Shown: positions 8,506 through 17,843, counted from the stretch's first letter. The stretch: DNA of 64,000 nt from Chloroflexota bacterium (GCA_002730555.1 PCAM01000028.1:1-64000), one strand, 5' to 3'. Notes: generated from the letters alone by a model not told the origin. Made by a program: numbers and translations.

Positions 8506-9465
8506 CTACCAGCCGCGCTTCGCCAGCTGCTCGGACTCTGGCAGCTCGTTAGAGCTGATGCCGACCATCGCCTCGCCAAGGTCACGGGAGACGTTGGCGA
8601 TGATGTCCGGGTTGTCGAAATGTGTCGTGGCCTGAACGATCGCGTCCGCACGCTGCGCCGGGTTGCCGGACTTGAAGATGCCGGAGCCGACGAACACGCC
8701 GTCCACGCCAATCTGCATCATCAGTGCCGCGTCCGCAGGGGTGGCGATGCCGCCGGCCGCGAAGTTGACCACCGGAAGTTTGCCCGTGCGGGCAACTTCC
8801 AGGACCAGGTCGTACGGGGCGCCCATGTTCTTGGCCGCCGTCATCAGCTCCATCTCCGGCACGTGCTGGAGTCGCTTGATCTCGCCCAGCACTGAGCGTG
8901 CGTGCGTGACCGCCTCGACGACGTCGCCGGTTCCGGCTTCGCCCTTGGTTCGAATCATAGAAGCGCCCTCACCGATGCGCCGGAGCGCCTCGCCGAGGTT
9001 GGTGCAGCCGCAAACGAACGGCATCTTGAATGCCCACTTGTTGGAGTGGAACTCATGGTCGGCCGGGGTCAGGACCTCGGACTCGTCGCAGAAGTCGACG
9101 CCGAGGGCCTGAAGGACCTGCGCCTCAACAAAGTGCCCGATGCGGGACTTGGCCATCACGGGGATGGTCACGGCCTTCAAAATGGCCTCGATCATGTTGG
9201 GGTCGGACATGCGGGCGACGCCACCGTCGGACCGGATGTCAGCCGGGACCCGTTCAAGGGCCATCACCGCAACTGCGCCAGCGTCTTCGGCGATCTTCGC
9301 CTGCTCGTCGTTGACGACGTCCATGATGACGCCGCCCTTGAGCATCTGCGCCAGCCCGGACTTGACGGCGTAACTGCCGACCTCGGCGTCCTCACTGTTC
9401 AGCCAGCGAGGCTCACGTACGCGTTCGATATAAGAGGTGGCGGTTCCGTTAGTACTCGTAGCCAT
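8506..9465 (-). CDS. pdxS: Pyridoxal 5'-phosphate synthase lyase subunit
   Basis: Condenses ribose 5-phosphate, glyceraldehyde 3-phosphate and PdxT-derived ammonia into PLP. The protein is 319 residues in the (beta/alpha)8 PdxS fold. The Schiff-base lysine lies in [12 protein letters not shown] and the second active-site lysine in [13 protein letters not shown]. The phosphate-binding loops are [12 protein letters not shown] and GVFVGSGIF. The C-terminal tail is Glu/Arg-rich, as usual. I chose the ATG at 9465 because GGAG lies 9 bases upstream and homology starts just after it; an upstream in-frame start would add 30 unconserved residues. First gene of the pdxST pair. Confidence 0.96.
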   Translation of the reverse strand: MATSTNGTATSYIERVREPRWLNSEDAEVGSYAVKSGLAQMLKGGVIMDVVNDEQAKIAEDAGAVAVMALERVPADIRSDGGVARMSDPNMIEAILKAVTIPVMAKSRIGHFVEAQVLQALGVDFCDESEVLTPADHEFHSNKWAFKMPFVCGCTNLGEALRRIGEGASMIRTKGEAGTGDVVEAVTHARSVLGEIKRLQHVPEMELMTAAKNMGAPYDLVLEVARTGKLPVVNFAAGGIATPADAALMMQIGVDGVFVGSGIFKSGNPAQRADAIVQATTHFDNPDIIANVSRDLGEAMVGISSNELPESEQLAKRGW

Positions 9466-10088
9466 CGGCTTTTTCTCCGTTTGCTGACCACCGTCAGAGC
9501 CGTACTCTAACCAGCAGCGATACCCGCGCGACACCGAACCCGCGCAGTCGCTCATCTGAGCGCAAAAGAATTGTACGCCCGGCGCGATGCCGCGGCTACA
9601 ACAACAGACAGATCGGTGTTCATACGGGGAACGGGCTTACGTACCGGTTGCATCCCGTCATTTCCGAGTGGTCGGGAGTCCAGAAACGGCCTTCGTCCAT
9701 ATTCCTCGGATAACCGGGCCGCAACCGGGGCACGGACCAATCCTTTCTCCCGGTCAGGAGAAGGTGCAGAGCCTGTCCCTGAGCCCGTCGAAGGGATGAG
9801 GGAGCCCTTCCGGGGAAGGACGGCACTCAAATGCGCTTTTTCGGATCCAGGACCGATAGTGAAATTCAGGCGTCCTTGGATTCCCCCCGACGTGGGAATG
9901 ACGTTAAGCAGCGCAACACACGTAGGGGCGCATGGCAATACGCCCTCACTCGTCACTCACAAGTCATCCCGAGCGAAGCCGAGGGACTTTCACCGATACG
10001 CAATCCGCCAAAACATACGGATTCGGTGAGAACCACCGTCCTCCCTCTCGTCTGGCAAACGTGGGCTTCTCCCGTTGGGAGAGCCGAG
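9466..10088. repeat. Intergenic region filled with short repeats
   Basis: About 620 bases without a credible gene. It holds gagcctgtccctgagcccgtcgaaggg-like sequence near 9770, an ATTCCC-N8-GGGAAT unit at 9880-9899, a gtaggggcg...cgccc hairpin at 9922-9945, a gtcatcccgagcgaagccga unit at 9963-9988 and a ttctcccgttgggagag hairpin near 10065. Each recurs elsewhere in this window. The pdxS promoter should also lie here. Confidence 0.7.
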
Positions 10089-11111
10089 CTAAACGCCCCG
10101 CGCTGACACAAACGCCGTCAGGTCGGCCGTCCGGCAGGAGTAGCCCCACTCGTTGTCGTACCAGCCGACGACCTTCACCATCTTGTCGTTGATCGATGAC
10201 GTGGACAGGGCGTCGATGGTCACGGAGTTTGGGTTGCCTTTGTAATCGATCGACACCAACGGCTCCACCGAGAAGCCCAGCAAGCCGTGCAGAGAGCCGC
10301 TCACAGAGGCCTGCTTGTATGCCTCATTCACGTCATCGACGCTGGCGGACTTTTCCAGAGTCGCTGTCAGATCCGTCACGGACACGGACGGTGTCGGCAC
10401 CCGGTACGCCATGCCGTCGATCTTGCCCTTCAGGGATGGGATCACCACCGTCACGGCTCGAGCCGCCCCGGTGGTCGTCGGGATGATGCTCACGGCTGCG
10501 GCACGCGCGCGGCGCAGATCGCCGTGAACGCCGTCCTGGATGTTCTGGTCGGTCGTGTAAGCGTGGATGGTGGACATGAGCGCCTGCTCAATGCCGAAGC
10601 TCTCGTGCAGCACCTTTGCCATCGGCGCAACGCAATTCGTCGTGCAGGACGCGTTCGATAGCACGACGTGGTTCGCCGCATCGTACTGGTCGTCGTTCAC
10701 GCCCAGCACAATCGTCAGGTCCTCGCCCGATGCAGGGGCCGAGATGATCACCTTCTTTGCGCCGCCCTCGACGTGCCCGCGTGCCGCATCGGCGTTGGTG
10801 AAGAACCCCGTGGACTCGATCACGATATCGACCCCCAGGTTGCCCCAGGGCAGGTTTGCCGGAGACCGGTCTGACAGCACCTGTATCCGGTCGCCGTCGA
10901 TTACCAGGTCGCCGTTGCTCTCCTCGATGGTACCGGCGTACGGCCCGTAGCTGGAGTCGTACTTGAACAGATGGGCGTTGGTCAGCGAGTCAGTCAGGCC
11001 GTTTACCGCTACGACCTCGATCGTGTCCGAGACTCGCTCCCTTATCGCCCGCAACACTTGCCGCCCGATGCGACCGAATCCGCTGATGCCGACTCTCGTC
11101 TTGTCTGCCAT
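10089..11111 (-). CDS. gap: Type I glyceraldehyde-3-phosphate dehydrogenase
   Basis: Converts glyceraldehyde 3-phosphate to 1,3-bisphosphoglycerate in glycolysis/gluconeogenesis. The protein is 340 residues. The Rossmann motif [12 protein letters not shown] is at the N-terminus. The catalytic Cys is in SNASCTTNC near residue 154 and the His is in [10 protein letters not shown]. The end, [11 protein letters not shown], is diagnostic. The NAD-selective Asp after the second strand is replaced: the text reads VNGLTD rather than VNDLTD, which may relax NAD/NADP choice. I chose ATG 11111, with GGAG just upstream. It lies downstream of eno on the same strand, separated by a repeat-filled gap. Confidence 0.95.
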   Translation of the reverse strand: MADKTRVGISGFGRIGRQVLRAIRERVSDTIEVVAVNGLTDSLTNAHLFKYDSSYGPYAGTIEESNGDLVIDGDRIQVLSDRSPANLPWGNLGVDIVIESTGFFTNADAARGHVEGGAKKVIISAPASGEDLTIVLGVNDDQYDAANHVVLSNASCTTNCVAPMAKVLHESFGIEQALMSTIHAYTTDQNIQDGVHGDLRRARAAAVSIIPTTTGAARAVTVVIPSLKGKIDGMAYRVPTPSVSVTDLTATLEKSASVDDVNEAYKQASVSGSLHGLLGFSVEPLVSIDYKGNPNSVTIDALSTSSINDKMVKVVGWYDNEWGYSCRTADLTAFVSARGV

Positions 11112-11460
11112 TGGGCGTCTCCACATTTCTGATCGCTATGGCCTGGGGCGTTCGGTCAGGCCTGAACCGGGCGTCGCGACCGGGGCGAACAGATGCGATC
11201 CACCGCCGGAATCCTGAGTCTACTACCGGCCCGAACCCGGCGACCAGACCCTTGTCGTTCAACAAGACTGGAGGGGCGGCTCAGTATCCGCCCAGGGACG
11301 GGGCAAGCGCTGCCCCTACGCGTCTAGGCAACGACACGGTAGGGGCGTATCGCGATACGCCCGCACCCTCTCCCAGCGGGAGAAGGCTGGGGTGAGGGAA
11401 AAGTCTCGACTACAGATGCCCTGGTTCGCCTCAACCCACGCCCACCACCGGAACGCCCTG
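11112..11460. repeat. Intergenic palindromic repeats between eno and gap
   Basis: Roughly 350 bases without a gene. It contains an inverted copy of the aggggcagcgcttgcccc type near 11297-11320. A perfect 20-bp palindrome, gggcgtatcgcgatacgccc, lies at 11343-11362 inside a gtaggggcg unit. A ccctctcccagcgggagaag hairpin followed by gtgaggg lies at 11365-11402. The three families sit head to tail. Confidence 0.75.
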
Positions 11461-12774
11461 TTAGCGAAAGGACCGACGTCCGGCGTACTCCGTCACCGGC
11501 CCCAACTCGTCGGCTATGGCGAGCAGCCGGTTGTACTTGGCCACCCGATCGCTGCGTGCCGGCGCGCCAGCCTTCAACTGGCCCGACCGCGTGCCGACAA
11601 CAAGGTCGGCGATGGTCGTGTCTTCGGTCTCGCCGGACCGGTGGCTGACGACGATCCCCCACCCCGTTTCGCGCGCCGCCGCAATCGTCTCCAACGTCTC
11701 TGTGACCGTGCCCACCTGGTTCAACTTGACCAGCACGGCGTTGGCCGCGTCCAGCCGGATCGCCTGATCCACGTAACGCCGTTGCGTCACGAGCAAGTCG
11801 TCGCCCACAAGCTGCACGCGGTCGCCCAGCCGTGCGTTGAGCTCCATCCATCCGTCCCAGTCGCCCTCTGCAAGCCCGTCCTCGATGCTGGCGATTGGGA
11901 AATCCGCGACGAGTTTCTCGTACTCATCAACCATCTCAGAAGTGGACAACACCCGCCCTTCGCGCTCCAGGTTGTACCTGTACGGCGCGCCTTCTTCGGG
12001 CTCCGGACCGAACTCGCTGGACGCTGGGTCCAGCGCCAGGAACACGTCGATGCCCGCCCGGTATCCCGCGCCCTCAATAGCATCCACCAGATGCTGGAGA
12101 GCCATGCGCGTGTCGAAGCCGGCAGGCGCAAAACCACCCTCGTCCCCGACCGTCGTCTGGTACTTATCTTTCGCAAGGCGGGTTCGCAGGGTGTGGTAAA
12201 TCTCGACCGCGGCCCGCAGCGCCTCCGGGTAGGTGTCGAATCCCGCCGGCATGACCATGAACTCCTGGAAGTCGGTCGAGCCGAAGGCGTGCGCTCCGCC
12301 GTTGAGCAGGTTGAACATCGGCGTCGGCAACTCGACGGCGTTGCCCGTATCGGAAAGTTGGGCCACCCGCCGGTAGAGCGGCATGCCCGCGCTCCTGGCG
12401 GACGCGTCAAGCGTCGCCATCGAAATCCCGAGGATCGCGTTAGCGCCATACTTTTCTTTGTTTGCAGTGCCGTCTGCGTCGATCAACGCCCTGTCGATGC
12501 CCGGCTGATCCGCGATCTGGTACCCGACAACCGCCTCACAGAGCGGCCCGTTGGCGTTGGCGACGGCCTTCAAAACGCCCTTGCAGTTGTACCGGTTCGG
12601 ATCATCATCACGCAGCTCGTTCGCCTCACGCTGGCCGGTGCTCGCCCCGGAGGGAACCGCAGCGCCGCCGATCGTTCCGTCGCTGAGTCTGACCTCTGCG
12701 TAAACTGTGGGGTTGCCGCGCGAGTCAAGGATTTCCCTCGCATGTACGCCGGTGATCGTAGGGATTGCTGGCAT
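11461..12774 (-). CDS. eno: Enolase (phosphopyruvate hydratase)
   Basis: Interconverts 2-phosphoglycerate and phosphoenolpyruvate. The protein is 437 residues, the standard bacterial length. The N-terminus carries AREILDSRGNPTV and VPSGASTG. NGGAHA, GDEGGFAP and the Mg ligands in ALDPASSEF, ASIEDGLAE and VGDDLLVT are all present, as are the catalytic lysines in VLVKLNQVGT and GQLKAG and the signature SHRSGETEDTTIADLVV. This is the true glycolytic enolase, distinct from the five MR/MLE homologues elsewhere in the window. It lies between rph and gap on the minus strand. Confidence 0.97.
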   Translation of the reverse strand: MPAIPTITGVHAREILDSRGNPTVYAEVRLSDGTIGGAAVPSGASTGQREANELRDDDPNRYNCKGVLKAVANANGPLCEAVVGYQIADQPGIDRALIDADGTANKEKYGANAILGISMATLDASARSAGMPLYRRVAQLSDTGNAVELPTPMFNLLNGGAHAFGSTDFQEFMVMPAGFDTYPEALRAAVEIYHTLRTRLAKDKYQTTVGDEGGFAPAGFDTRMALQHLVDAIEGAGYRAGIDVFLALDPASSEFGPEPEEGAPYRYNLEREGRVLSTSEMVDEYEKLVADFPIASIEDGLAEGDWDGWMELNARLGDRVQLVGDDLLVTQRRYVDQAIRLDAANAVLVKLNQVGTVTETLETIAAARETGWGIVVSHRSGETEDTTIADLVVGTRSGQLKAGAPARSDRVAKYNRLLAIADELGPVTEYAGRRSFR

Positions 12775-12868
12775 GTGAAGCGGACTCGCTTTCGGTTAAC
12801 TGGCGTCGGATTCTCATGTGGCTGCCGGGTTTCCGGGCTGGCCGGTATCGAGTTTGAGGAGAAGAGGG

Positions 12869-13597
12869 TTAAGAGTTTAAAACGGCCGACTGCTGGTCAA
12901 TGGCGTAACGGATGCCGATTTCAGCCAGCCCGAGCAGGTCGTTCAGCTCCTCACGCGCAAACGGCATGCCCTCGGCCGTCGCCTGCAGCTCGATGAACTT
13001 CCCGCAGCCCGTCATGACGACGTTCATGTCTGTCTCCGCGGCCGAGTCTTCCTCGTAGCAGAGGTCCAGAAGCGGCGTGCCGGATACGATGCCGACGCTG
13101 ATGGCGCCAACGGAATCGATCATCGGATCCTTGTCGATCTTCCCTTCACTCAGCAGTCCGTGCAGGGCGATTCCGAGCGCCACGTAACTCCCCGTGATGG
13201 AGGCCGTGCGCGTGCCGCCATCGGCGCGCACAACGTCACAGTCCACCGTGATCGAACGCTCGCCGAGCGCCGCAAGATCGACCACGCCCCTGAGCGATCG
13301 GCCGATCAAGCGCTGGATCTCCTGTGTACGACCGCCCTGTCGTCCCGCGGCCGCCTCCCGGCGAGCGCGCGTGTTCGTCGCCCGCGGGAGCATCCCGTAC
13401 TCGGCCGTCACCCAGCCCTTTCCGGACCCGCGCATCCAACGGGGCACGAACTCCTCCACCGAAGCGGAGCAGATGACGTGAGTGTTGCCCGAGGCAATCA
13501 AGACCGACCCCTCGGCATGCGGTTGGAAACCTGTCTCGATGCTGATCGACCGCGGCTCATCGGCCCGGCGACCGTCCGGTCGCGTGAAATCGGTCAT
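12869..13597 (-). CDS. rph: Ribonuclease PH
   Basis: Phosphorolytic 3'-5' exoribonuclease that trims tRNA 3' ends. The protein is 242 residues, the normal length. [19 protein letters not shown] lies at the N-terminus. The phosphate-binding Arg region is [10 protein letters not shown], followed by [14 protein letters not shown]. The catalytic acidic cluster is [18 protein letters not shown] chose ATG 13597 because family homology starts at TDFTRPDGR; a longer frame upstream is unconserved. The usual neighbour, rdgB, is absent; eno follows 94 bases downstream. Confidence 0.95.
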   Translation of the reverse strand: MTDFTRPDGRRADEPRSISIETGFQPHAEGSVLIASGNTHVICSASVEEFVPRWMRGSGKGWVTAEYGMLPRATNTRARREAAAGRQGGRTQEIQRLIGRSLRGVVDLAALGERSITVDCDVVRADGGTRTASITGSYVALGIALHGLLSEGKIDKDPMIDSVGAISVGIVSGTPLLDLCYEEDSAAETDMNVVMTGCGKFIELQATAEGMPFAREELNDLLGLAEIGIRYAIDQQSAVLNS

Positions 13598-13840
13598 GTG
13601 GAAATCCTGAAGTCCTGACTCAGAAAGGGATCGAAGTTGGAGGGATAGCGTTTTCTCTATGAGGGGCGTAATTTTACGCCCTCGCGACAGCGCCCGAATA
13701 CATCGCGCCGCTGGTCCATTCTGCGCTATCGTTACAGCCCGCGATTCCCATGAACACAGGCGAGTACAGGGCAGGACGGCGGCCACGGCCGCCGCGCAAT
13801 CCGGTCAGTGAATCGTCGAGTAATTGGAGACAGCAGCAAC

Positions 13841-14767
13841 ATGAAAGTAGCGGTCATCGGCCCCGGCTCCGTTGGCGGGTACTACGGCGGCGTCCTGGCT
13901 CGGCACGGCGAGGAGGTCTCGCTGGTCGCTCGTCCGGGCGCGCACTTCGACGCCATGAAGGCCAACGGACTGCGACTCAGGACAAACTGGGGCGAATTCA
14001 CGGTCCGTCCGCAGGTCACGCCCGACTCAGCGGAAATAGGCCCGGTCGATTTCGTCCTCTACACCGTCAAACTGTTCCATAACGAGACGGCGCTCCCGCT
14101 TATCAGGTCGCTGCTCAAGGACGGCACGACCGTCCTGACGATTCAGAACGGCGTCGACAGCGCTGCCCGGATCGCTGAGGTCTACGGCTGGGACCACGTG
14201 ATGGCCGGTGCAACATATATCGAAACAGGCCGTCCGGAGCCCGGCGTGATCCACCAGTCCGGCCCGACGGCACGCATAGCGTTCGGTGAGCAGGACGGTT
14301 CGCACACAGACCGCACCGAGGCTGTGTTCAACCTGCTGAACAGGGAGGGCATCCAGCCGGAAATCGGCGACGACATCGGCGCCACGCTCTGGACCAAGCT
14401 CGTCAACGTCGGGCCCATAGGCACGGTAATGACATCGTCTCGTTCATCCTTTGTCGAGGTGCTCGAAAGTCCATGGGGCGAGTACACTGTCCGATCGGTC
14501 ATGGAAGACGTCGAGCGCGTGGCGCGCGCAAAGGGCGTGAACCTTGCCCTGGACGTCGTGGACGTAAAACTGCGTGACGGTATGGCCGAGGCCGCAGACG
14601 CACAGGCGTCGCTACAGGGCGACTTCAGGGCCGGCAACCAGCTGGAGATCGAACACCTGCTCGGCATGGTAGTCCGCGAGGGAAGGGCGCTAAACGTCCC
14701 CGTCCCCGCATCAGCCGCCCTCGTGACATCCCTCTGGAAATTCCGCAACGGCGCAGTCCCGGAGTAG
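13841..14767 (+). CDS. Ketopantoate reductase family protein (ApbA/PanE-like)
   Basis: NADPH-dependent 2-oxoacid reductase family, 308 residues. The N-terminal Rossmann motif GPGSVGGYYGGVLA begins at residue 7. IQNGVD near 105, the catalytic-lysine helix in ATLWTKLVNVG near 180 and the C-terminal helical domain with GRALNVPVPA fit PanE. The family includes true ketopantoate reductases and many paralogues acting on other 2-oxoacids, and no other pantothenate genes are nearby, so I leave the symbol blank. ATG 13841 has GGAG upstream and places the GxGxxG motif at the right distance. A second, more diverged family member lies at 19016-20083. Confidence 0.8.
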   Translation: MKVAVIGPGSVGGYYGGVLARHGEEVSLVARPGAHFDAMKANGLRLRTNWGEFTVRPQVTPDSAEIGPVDFVLYTVKLFHNETALPLIRSLLKDGTTVLTIQNGVDSAARIAEVYGWDHVMAGATYIETGRPEPGVIHQSGPTARIAFGEQDGSHTDRTEAVFNLLNREGIQPEIGDDIGATLWTKLVNVGPIGTVMTSSRSSFVEVLESPWGEYTVRSVMEDVERVARAKGVNLALDVVDVKLRDGMAEAADAQASLQGDFRAGNQLEIEHLLGMVVREGRALNVPVPASAALVTSLWKFRNGAVPE

Positions 14768-15010
14768 GGGCGGCGCTTGCCCCGCCAGCCAGCTGGGAAG
14801 ATACTCGAAATTCAGCCAACCATTCGTCCACCGCAAGAGTCGTAGGGGCGGGCAGCAGCCAGCCCGAGGGCGGATACCAATCTGCCCCTACGGATGTGTG
14901 GGGGACACATCCATCGTCAGCCGCTCTCCTACCGGACGAGGGAGCAACAACCAACGCCGTCGGGGCGGATGACTATCTGCCCTTGGGGTCGATGCAAAAC
15001 GACCTCTAAC
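14764..15010. repeat. Three GTAGGGGCG-family elements in one gap
   Basis: The first unit, at 14764-14786, overlaps the stop of the reductase. The second, at 14842-14892, begins gtaggggcgggcagcagcc and ends with an inverted tctgcccctacgg, so the pair faces inward. The third, at 14959-15010, has the two-hairpin layout (ggggcggatgactatctgccc, then gtcgatgcaaaacgacc) also seen at 2924-2974. They fill most of the gap before the RraA-like gene. Confidence 0.75.
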
Positions 15011-15054
15011 ATGTGCAAACATACCGCCCAGTAAATCGCAGATAGGAGCCAGGA

Positions 15055-15783
15055 ATGGCCGACCACCTCCCGCCGATCTCCGACGAAACCCTGGAGATCC
15101 TCAAGACCATCCCCACGCCCACACTGATCGACGCCCTGTGGGTGATGAAATGGCCGCCGTCCTACATTCCCGGCGCACGACCTTTGCACCCGGATATGAA
15201 GATGGCCGGCCGCGCCGTAACGCTGCGTTTCGTGCCCTGGCGCAACGACATCTGGGATGACATGCCGAAAGGCCTGATCTCCCCGGAATACGTCGCTTTT
15301 GAGAAGTGCGGCCCGGGCGAAGTTCTCGTGGCATCGGCCATCGGTCCCTGGGAATCGATCGGCGGAGACATCAAGTTCCTACGCCTGAAACAGCTTCAAG
15401 TCGGCGGACTCGTCACCGACGGCTCGGTGCGTGACTCCACCATCCTCAAGGGCTACGGATACCCGGTCTACTCACACAGCACAACGGCCAAGCAGGGTCC
15501 TGCAGTCATGGTCCCGTGGGGCGTGAACGACACCATCAACTGCGGTGGCGTACTCGTTCGGCCCGGCGACGCAATAGTCGGCGACGAGGACGGCGTGGTC
15601 GTCGTTCCGCACGAAACCGTGGACGACGCGATCCGCATCGCCCGTGAGCGCGAAGAAGTGGAAGAAGTCGTCAAGGCTGAACTGGAGAGAGACCCGGGCC
15701 CACCCGGCCGCTACTACCCGTTCAACGAAAACACCTGGAAGCTGTACGAGGAACGAACGGGCAAGAAGCCGTCGCGGGGTTAG
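15055..15783 (+). CDS. RraA-like / 4-hydroxy-4-methyl-2-oxoglutarate aldolase family protein
   Basis: A 242-residue member of the RraA/HMG-aldolase fold. Relatives are divalent-metal aldolases/decarboxylases of hydroxy-oxoacids; others bind RNase E. TPTLIDALW is near the N-terminus. The metal-site motif is VTDGSVRDS near residue 122, and GDAIVGDEDGVVVVP follows near 181. The presence of the TDG-x-x-RD signature favours the aldolase activity over the RNase inhibitor role. GGAGCCAGG lies just before ATG 15055. Its context with oxidoreductases and dehydratases suggests carbon catabolism. Exact substrate unknown. Confidence 0.8.
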   Translation: MADHLPPISDETLEILKTIPTPTLIDALWVMKWPPSYIPGARPLHPDMKMAGRAVTLRFVPWRNDIWDDMPKGLISPEYVAFEKCGPGEVLVASAIGPWESIGGDIKFLRLKQLQVGGLVTDGSVRDSTILKGYGYPVYSHSTTAKQGPAVMVPWGVNDTINCGGVLVRPGDAIVGDEDGVVVVPHETVDDAIRIAREREEVEEVVKAELERDPGPPGRYYPFNENTWKLYEERTGKKPSRG

Positions 15784-16108
15784 GTGGGGGCAAATGGGTG
15801 CCTCCTCCCTGATAGGCGAAAGATTAATTAAAGGAGGTCTGGAGGTGGGTCACGTCATTCAGCGATAGTTATCAACAACCGGTCACGCTAATCTGTCATC
15901 CTGATCCCTAGAATCAGGATCTCCCGGCTCGCCTTCCATCCGACTTGTATCCGTCCACCCGTTGATATCGTCATTCCCACGGAGGTGGGAATCCAGAAGC
16001 ACTGGTTTCGTGATGGGGCTCTATAAGAACTGAGACCGCCTCCCGATTCTCGATGACTCGGGAATGACGGTGTCGTCAAAGATCCTCATTCCGGTGTGAG
16101 AACCTGCA
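15784..16108. repeat. Left copy of a 105-bp composite repeat and associated hairpins
   Basis: After an ATCCTGAT...ATCAGGAT hairpin near 15895-15925, a 105-bp unit spans 15971-16075. It starts with tcattcccacggaggtggga, ends with cgggaatgacggtgtcg, and carries two ATTCCC-N8-GGGAAT motifs (15973-15992; 16046-16065 with one mismatch). A copy of equal length lies at 17374-17478 on the other side of the amidohydrolase gene. Confidence 0.75.
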
Positions 16109-17236
16109 TCACCCCACGCCTAGCAACCCCGCTATCGACCCTCCAAGCACAGCATCGCGATCGCCCGCAGACAGCCCGTCACAGTGAATCCGGATGAAGT
16201 CCAGGTTCTGCTTGTAGGTCCACGACCGGGCCACTATCGGCATGTCGGTACCCCAGATCACGCGCTCCGCCCCAAGCCGGTCCACGATCTCCGCGACCGT
16301 CGGCTGTGCCTGCGCTAGGGGGTAATCCCAGACGGCGCCCAAGGCTATTGGAAACAACAGTTGGAGGTAGCTTTTCGAGTCACGAAACGGCTCCCAGATC
16401 CATTCCGGCAGCACGATAGAGTCGCCGTCCATAAAGAACCGCCAGTTCAACCCGTGTGTCACGACCAGCGTCACGTCTGGATAACGGTCGATCCATCGGC
16501 GCAACGTTCGTAACTCGTCGTGGAAATCCTCAGGATCCGGGTCCAGACCCTCCCGCGCCGCGCTCCGGTTCATCATCTGCCCCATAGAGATGAACACGGG
16601 AATATTCAGTCCGGCGACGCCGTCCCAGAATGGCCGGAACTCAGCGCGATCCCACGCCCCGTTATCGCCGTACAAATTGAGCTGCGGCGGAAGAAAGTGC
16701 AACCCCGATAAGCCCAGCCTGACGGCCCGCTCCAACTCCAGCAATGACCCATCAGGGTCCGGGACGCAGCGCCACTCAGGCACATGTGCCAGCCCGCGCA
16801 ACCGGTCCGGGTATCGCGACACGCATTCGGCGATGAAATCGTTATCGATGCCCAGGTACGGCGTCCGATGCAGCAGAGCCATGTCCACACCGGCGTAGTC
16901 CATCTCAGCGACCAGCGACTCCGGCCCGTAAAAGGACTCCTGCATCGATGGAGCAAAGTACTGCTTGAAGTACCTCACTCCGCCATCGATCCACTCGAAC
17001 CGGCCGTTGCTCGCCCAACGGAAGTCGGCGTCTTTGAGCGCCTCCAGCCGGGTTCTACGAGACAGATCCACAAGCCCGGAGTTGTCGCCCGGGGCGCGAT
17101 CACGCACCCGCAAGGCAGGCTGATGATGGTTGGCGATCGCGCTCTGGAGGTGCCGCCGCAACCCGTCCGGCGATTCAAACCCGCCGCCGCCAGTCAGATC
17201 CGGCCAGCAGTACGCATGCCCATCAATAATCAACAT
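16109..17236 (-). CDS. Amidohydrolase family protein (amidohydrolase 2 type)
   Basis: A 375-residue TIM-barrel metal-dependent hydrolase or decarboxylase related to ACMS decarboxylase/5-carboxyvanillate decarboxylase. The N-terminal metal motif reads IDGHAY: the usual second His of HxH is Tyr. Later ligands are recognisable: the LAHVPEW strand near 148, the VVTHGLNW His near 256 and the GTDMPI Asp near 332. A missing HxH His is seen in some members that use a single metal. Substrate unknown. The gene is bracketed by two direct copies of a 105-bp repeat, which could allow its excision or duplication by recombination. Confidence 0.8.
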   Translation of the reverse strand: MLIIDGHAYCWPDLTGGGGFESPDGLRRHLQSAIANHHQPALRVRDRAPGDNSGLVDLSRRTRLEALKDADFRWASNGRFEWIDGGVRYFKQYFAPSMQESFYGPESLVAEMDYAGVDMALLHRTPYLGIDNDFIAECVSRYPDRLRGLAHVPEWRCVPDPDGSLLELERAVRLGLSGLHFLPPQLNLYGDNGAWDRAEFRPFWDGVAGLNIPVFISMGQMMNRSAAREGLDPDPEDFHDELRTLRRWIDRYPDVTLVVTHGLNWRFFMDGDSIVLPEWIWEPFRDSKSYLQLLFPIALGAVWDYPLAQAQPTVAEIVDRLGAERVIWGTDMPIVARSWTYKQNLDFIRIHCDGLSAGDRDAVLGGSIAGLLGVG

Positions 17237-17373
17237 GGCCTCCAGCGGCTTAGAAAACGGGTCACGTTAGCAATGTCGTCTGAGCCCGAGGTGAAGAGCC
17301 TGTCCTGAACTTGATTCAAGAATCTCACCGCGAATAACTCCATCCGGCCTGTGCTTGTGTCCCTGCTAAATTC

Positions 17374-17478
17374 GCATTCCCATGCAGGTGGGAATCCAGA
17401 AACGCTCGTTTCGCGATTAGGTTTAAACAGGACGGAGGCTGTCTCTCGATTCCCGACGACTCGGGAATGACGGTGTCG
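17374..17478. repeat. Right copy of the 105-bp composite repeat
   Basis: Same length and orientation as 15971-16075. It starts with cattcccatgcaggtgggaa and ends with tcgggaatgacggtgtcg. Both internal ATTCCC-N8-GGGAAT units are perfect here (17376-17395 and 17449-17468). The sequence between the two 20-mers differs more between copies than the 20-mers do. Confidence 0.75.
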
Positions 17479-17517
17479 CCGTTTGGCCCCAAATAGCCGT
17501 CCAGCAGGACCGCGGCC

Positions 17518-17700
17518 TCACTCCCAGGCCAACTCTTTTACGAAGCAAAACTTCCACGTCCCCCCCGGCATGTGCGACTTGATGATCGGGTGACCGATCG
17601 CGTCGTAATGCGAGGTTGCATGTTTGTATTTGGACGAGTCGCAACAACCCACCTTTCCGCAGTTGTAGCACATCCGAAGATTCACCCATTCATCTCCCAT
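17518..17700 (-). CDS. UBP-type zinc-finger protein (start uncertain)
   Basis: A small zinc-binding protein homologous to the UBP (ubiquitin-hydrolase) zinc finger found stand-alone in bacteria; its role there is unknown. From ATG 17700 the 60 residues contain MCYNCGKVGCCDSS, KHATSHYDAIGHPII and GGTWKFCF, the family core. Homology continues upstream of that ATG in the same frame (NKCLTCVEMGDEW), adding a CxxC that the zinc site needs, with GGAGGA 9 bases before a CTG at 17715. There is no ATG, GTG or TTG between the upstream stop (17782-17784) and 17700. So either a non-canonical start is used or the 5' end is damaged. Confidence 0.65.
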   Translation of the reverse strand: MGDEWVNLRMCYNCGKVGCCDSSKYKHATSHYDAIGHPIIKSHMPGGTWKFCFVKELAWE

Positions 17701-17843
17701 CTCGACGCAGGTCAGGCATTTATTTCCTCCGGGGCCTTCAGGTTCGTCGATAACCTTGCCGCATCGTAACCCGACCGCCGCCTATGGAACGCCGATGCGT
17801 GCATAATCAGCGCCCAATCGACCAAAAACAGGAGAGGAATTCC

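Noticed and set aside
8941-8958. ggttcgaatc, resembling a tRNA T-loop
   Set aside because: It lies inside pdxS coding sequence and no cloverleaf can be drawn around it.
12869-13786. N-terminally extended rph
   Set aside because: The extra 63 residues are unconserved; the family start coincides with ATG 13597.
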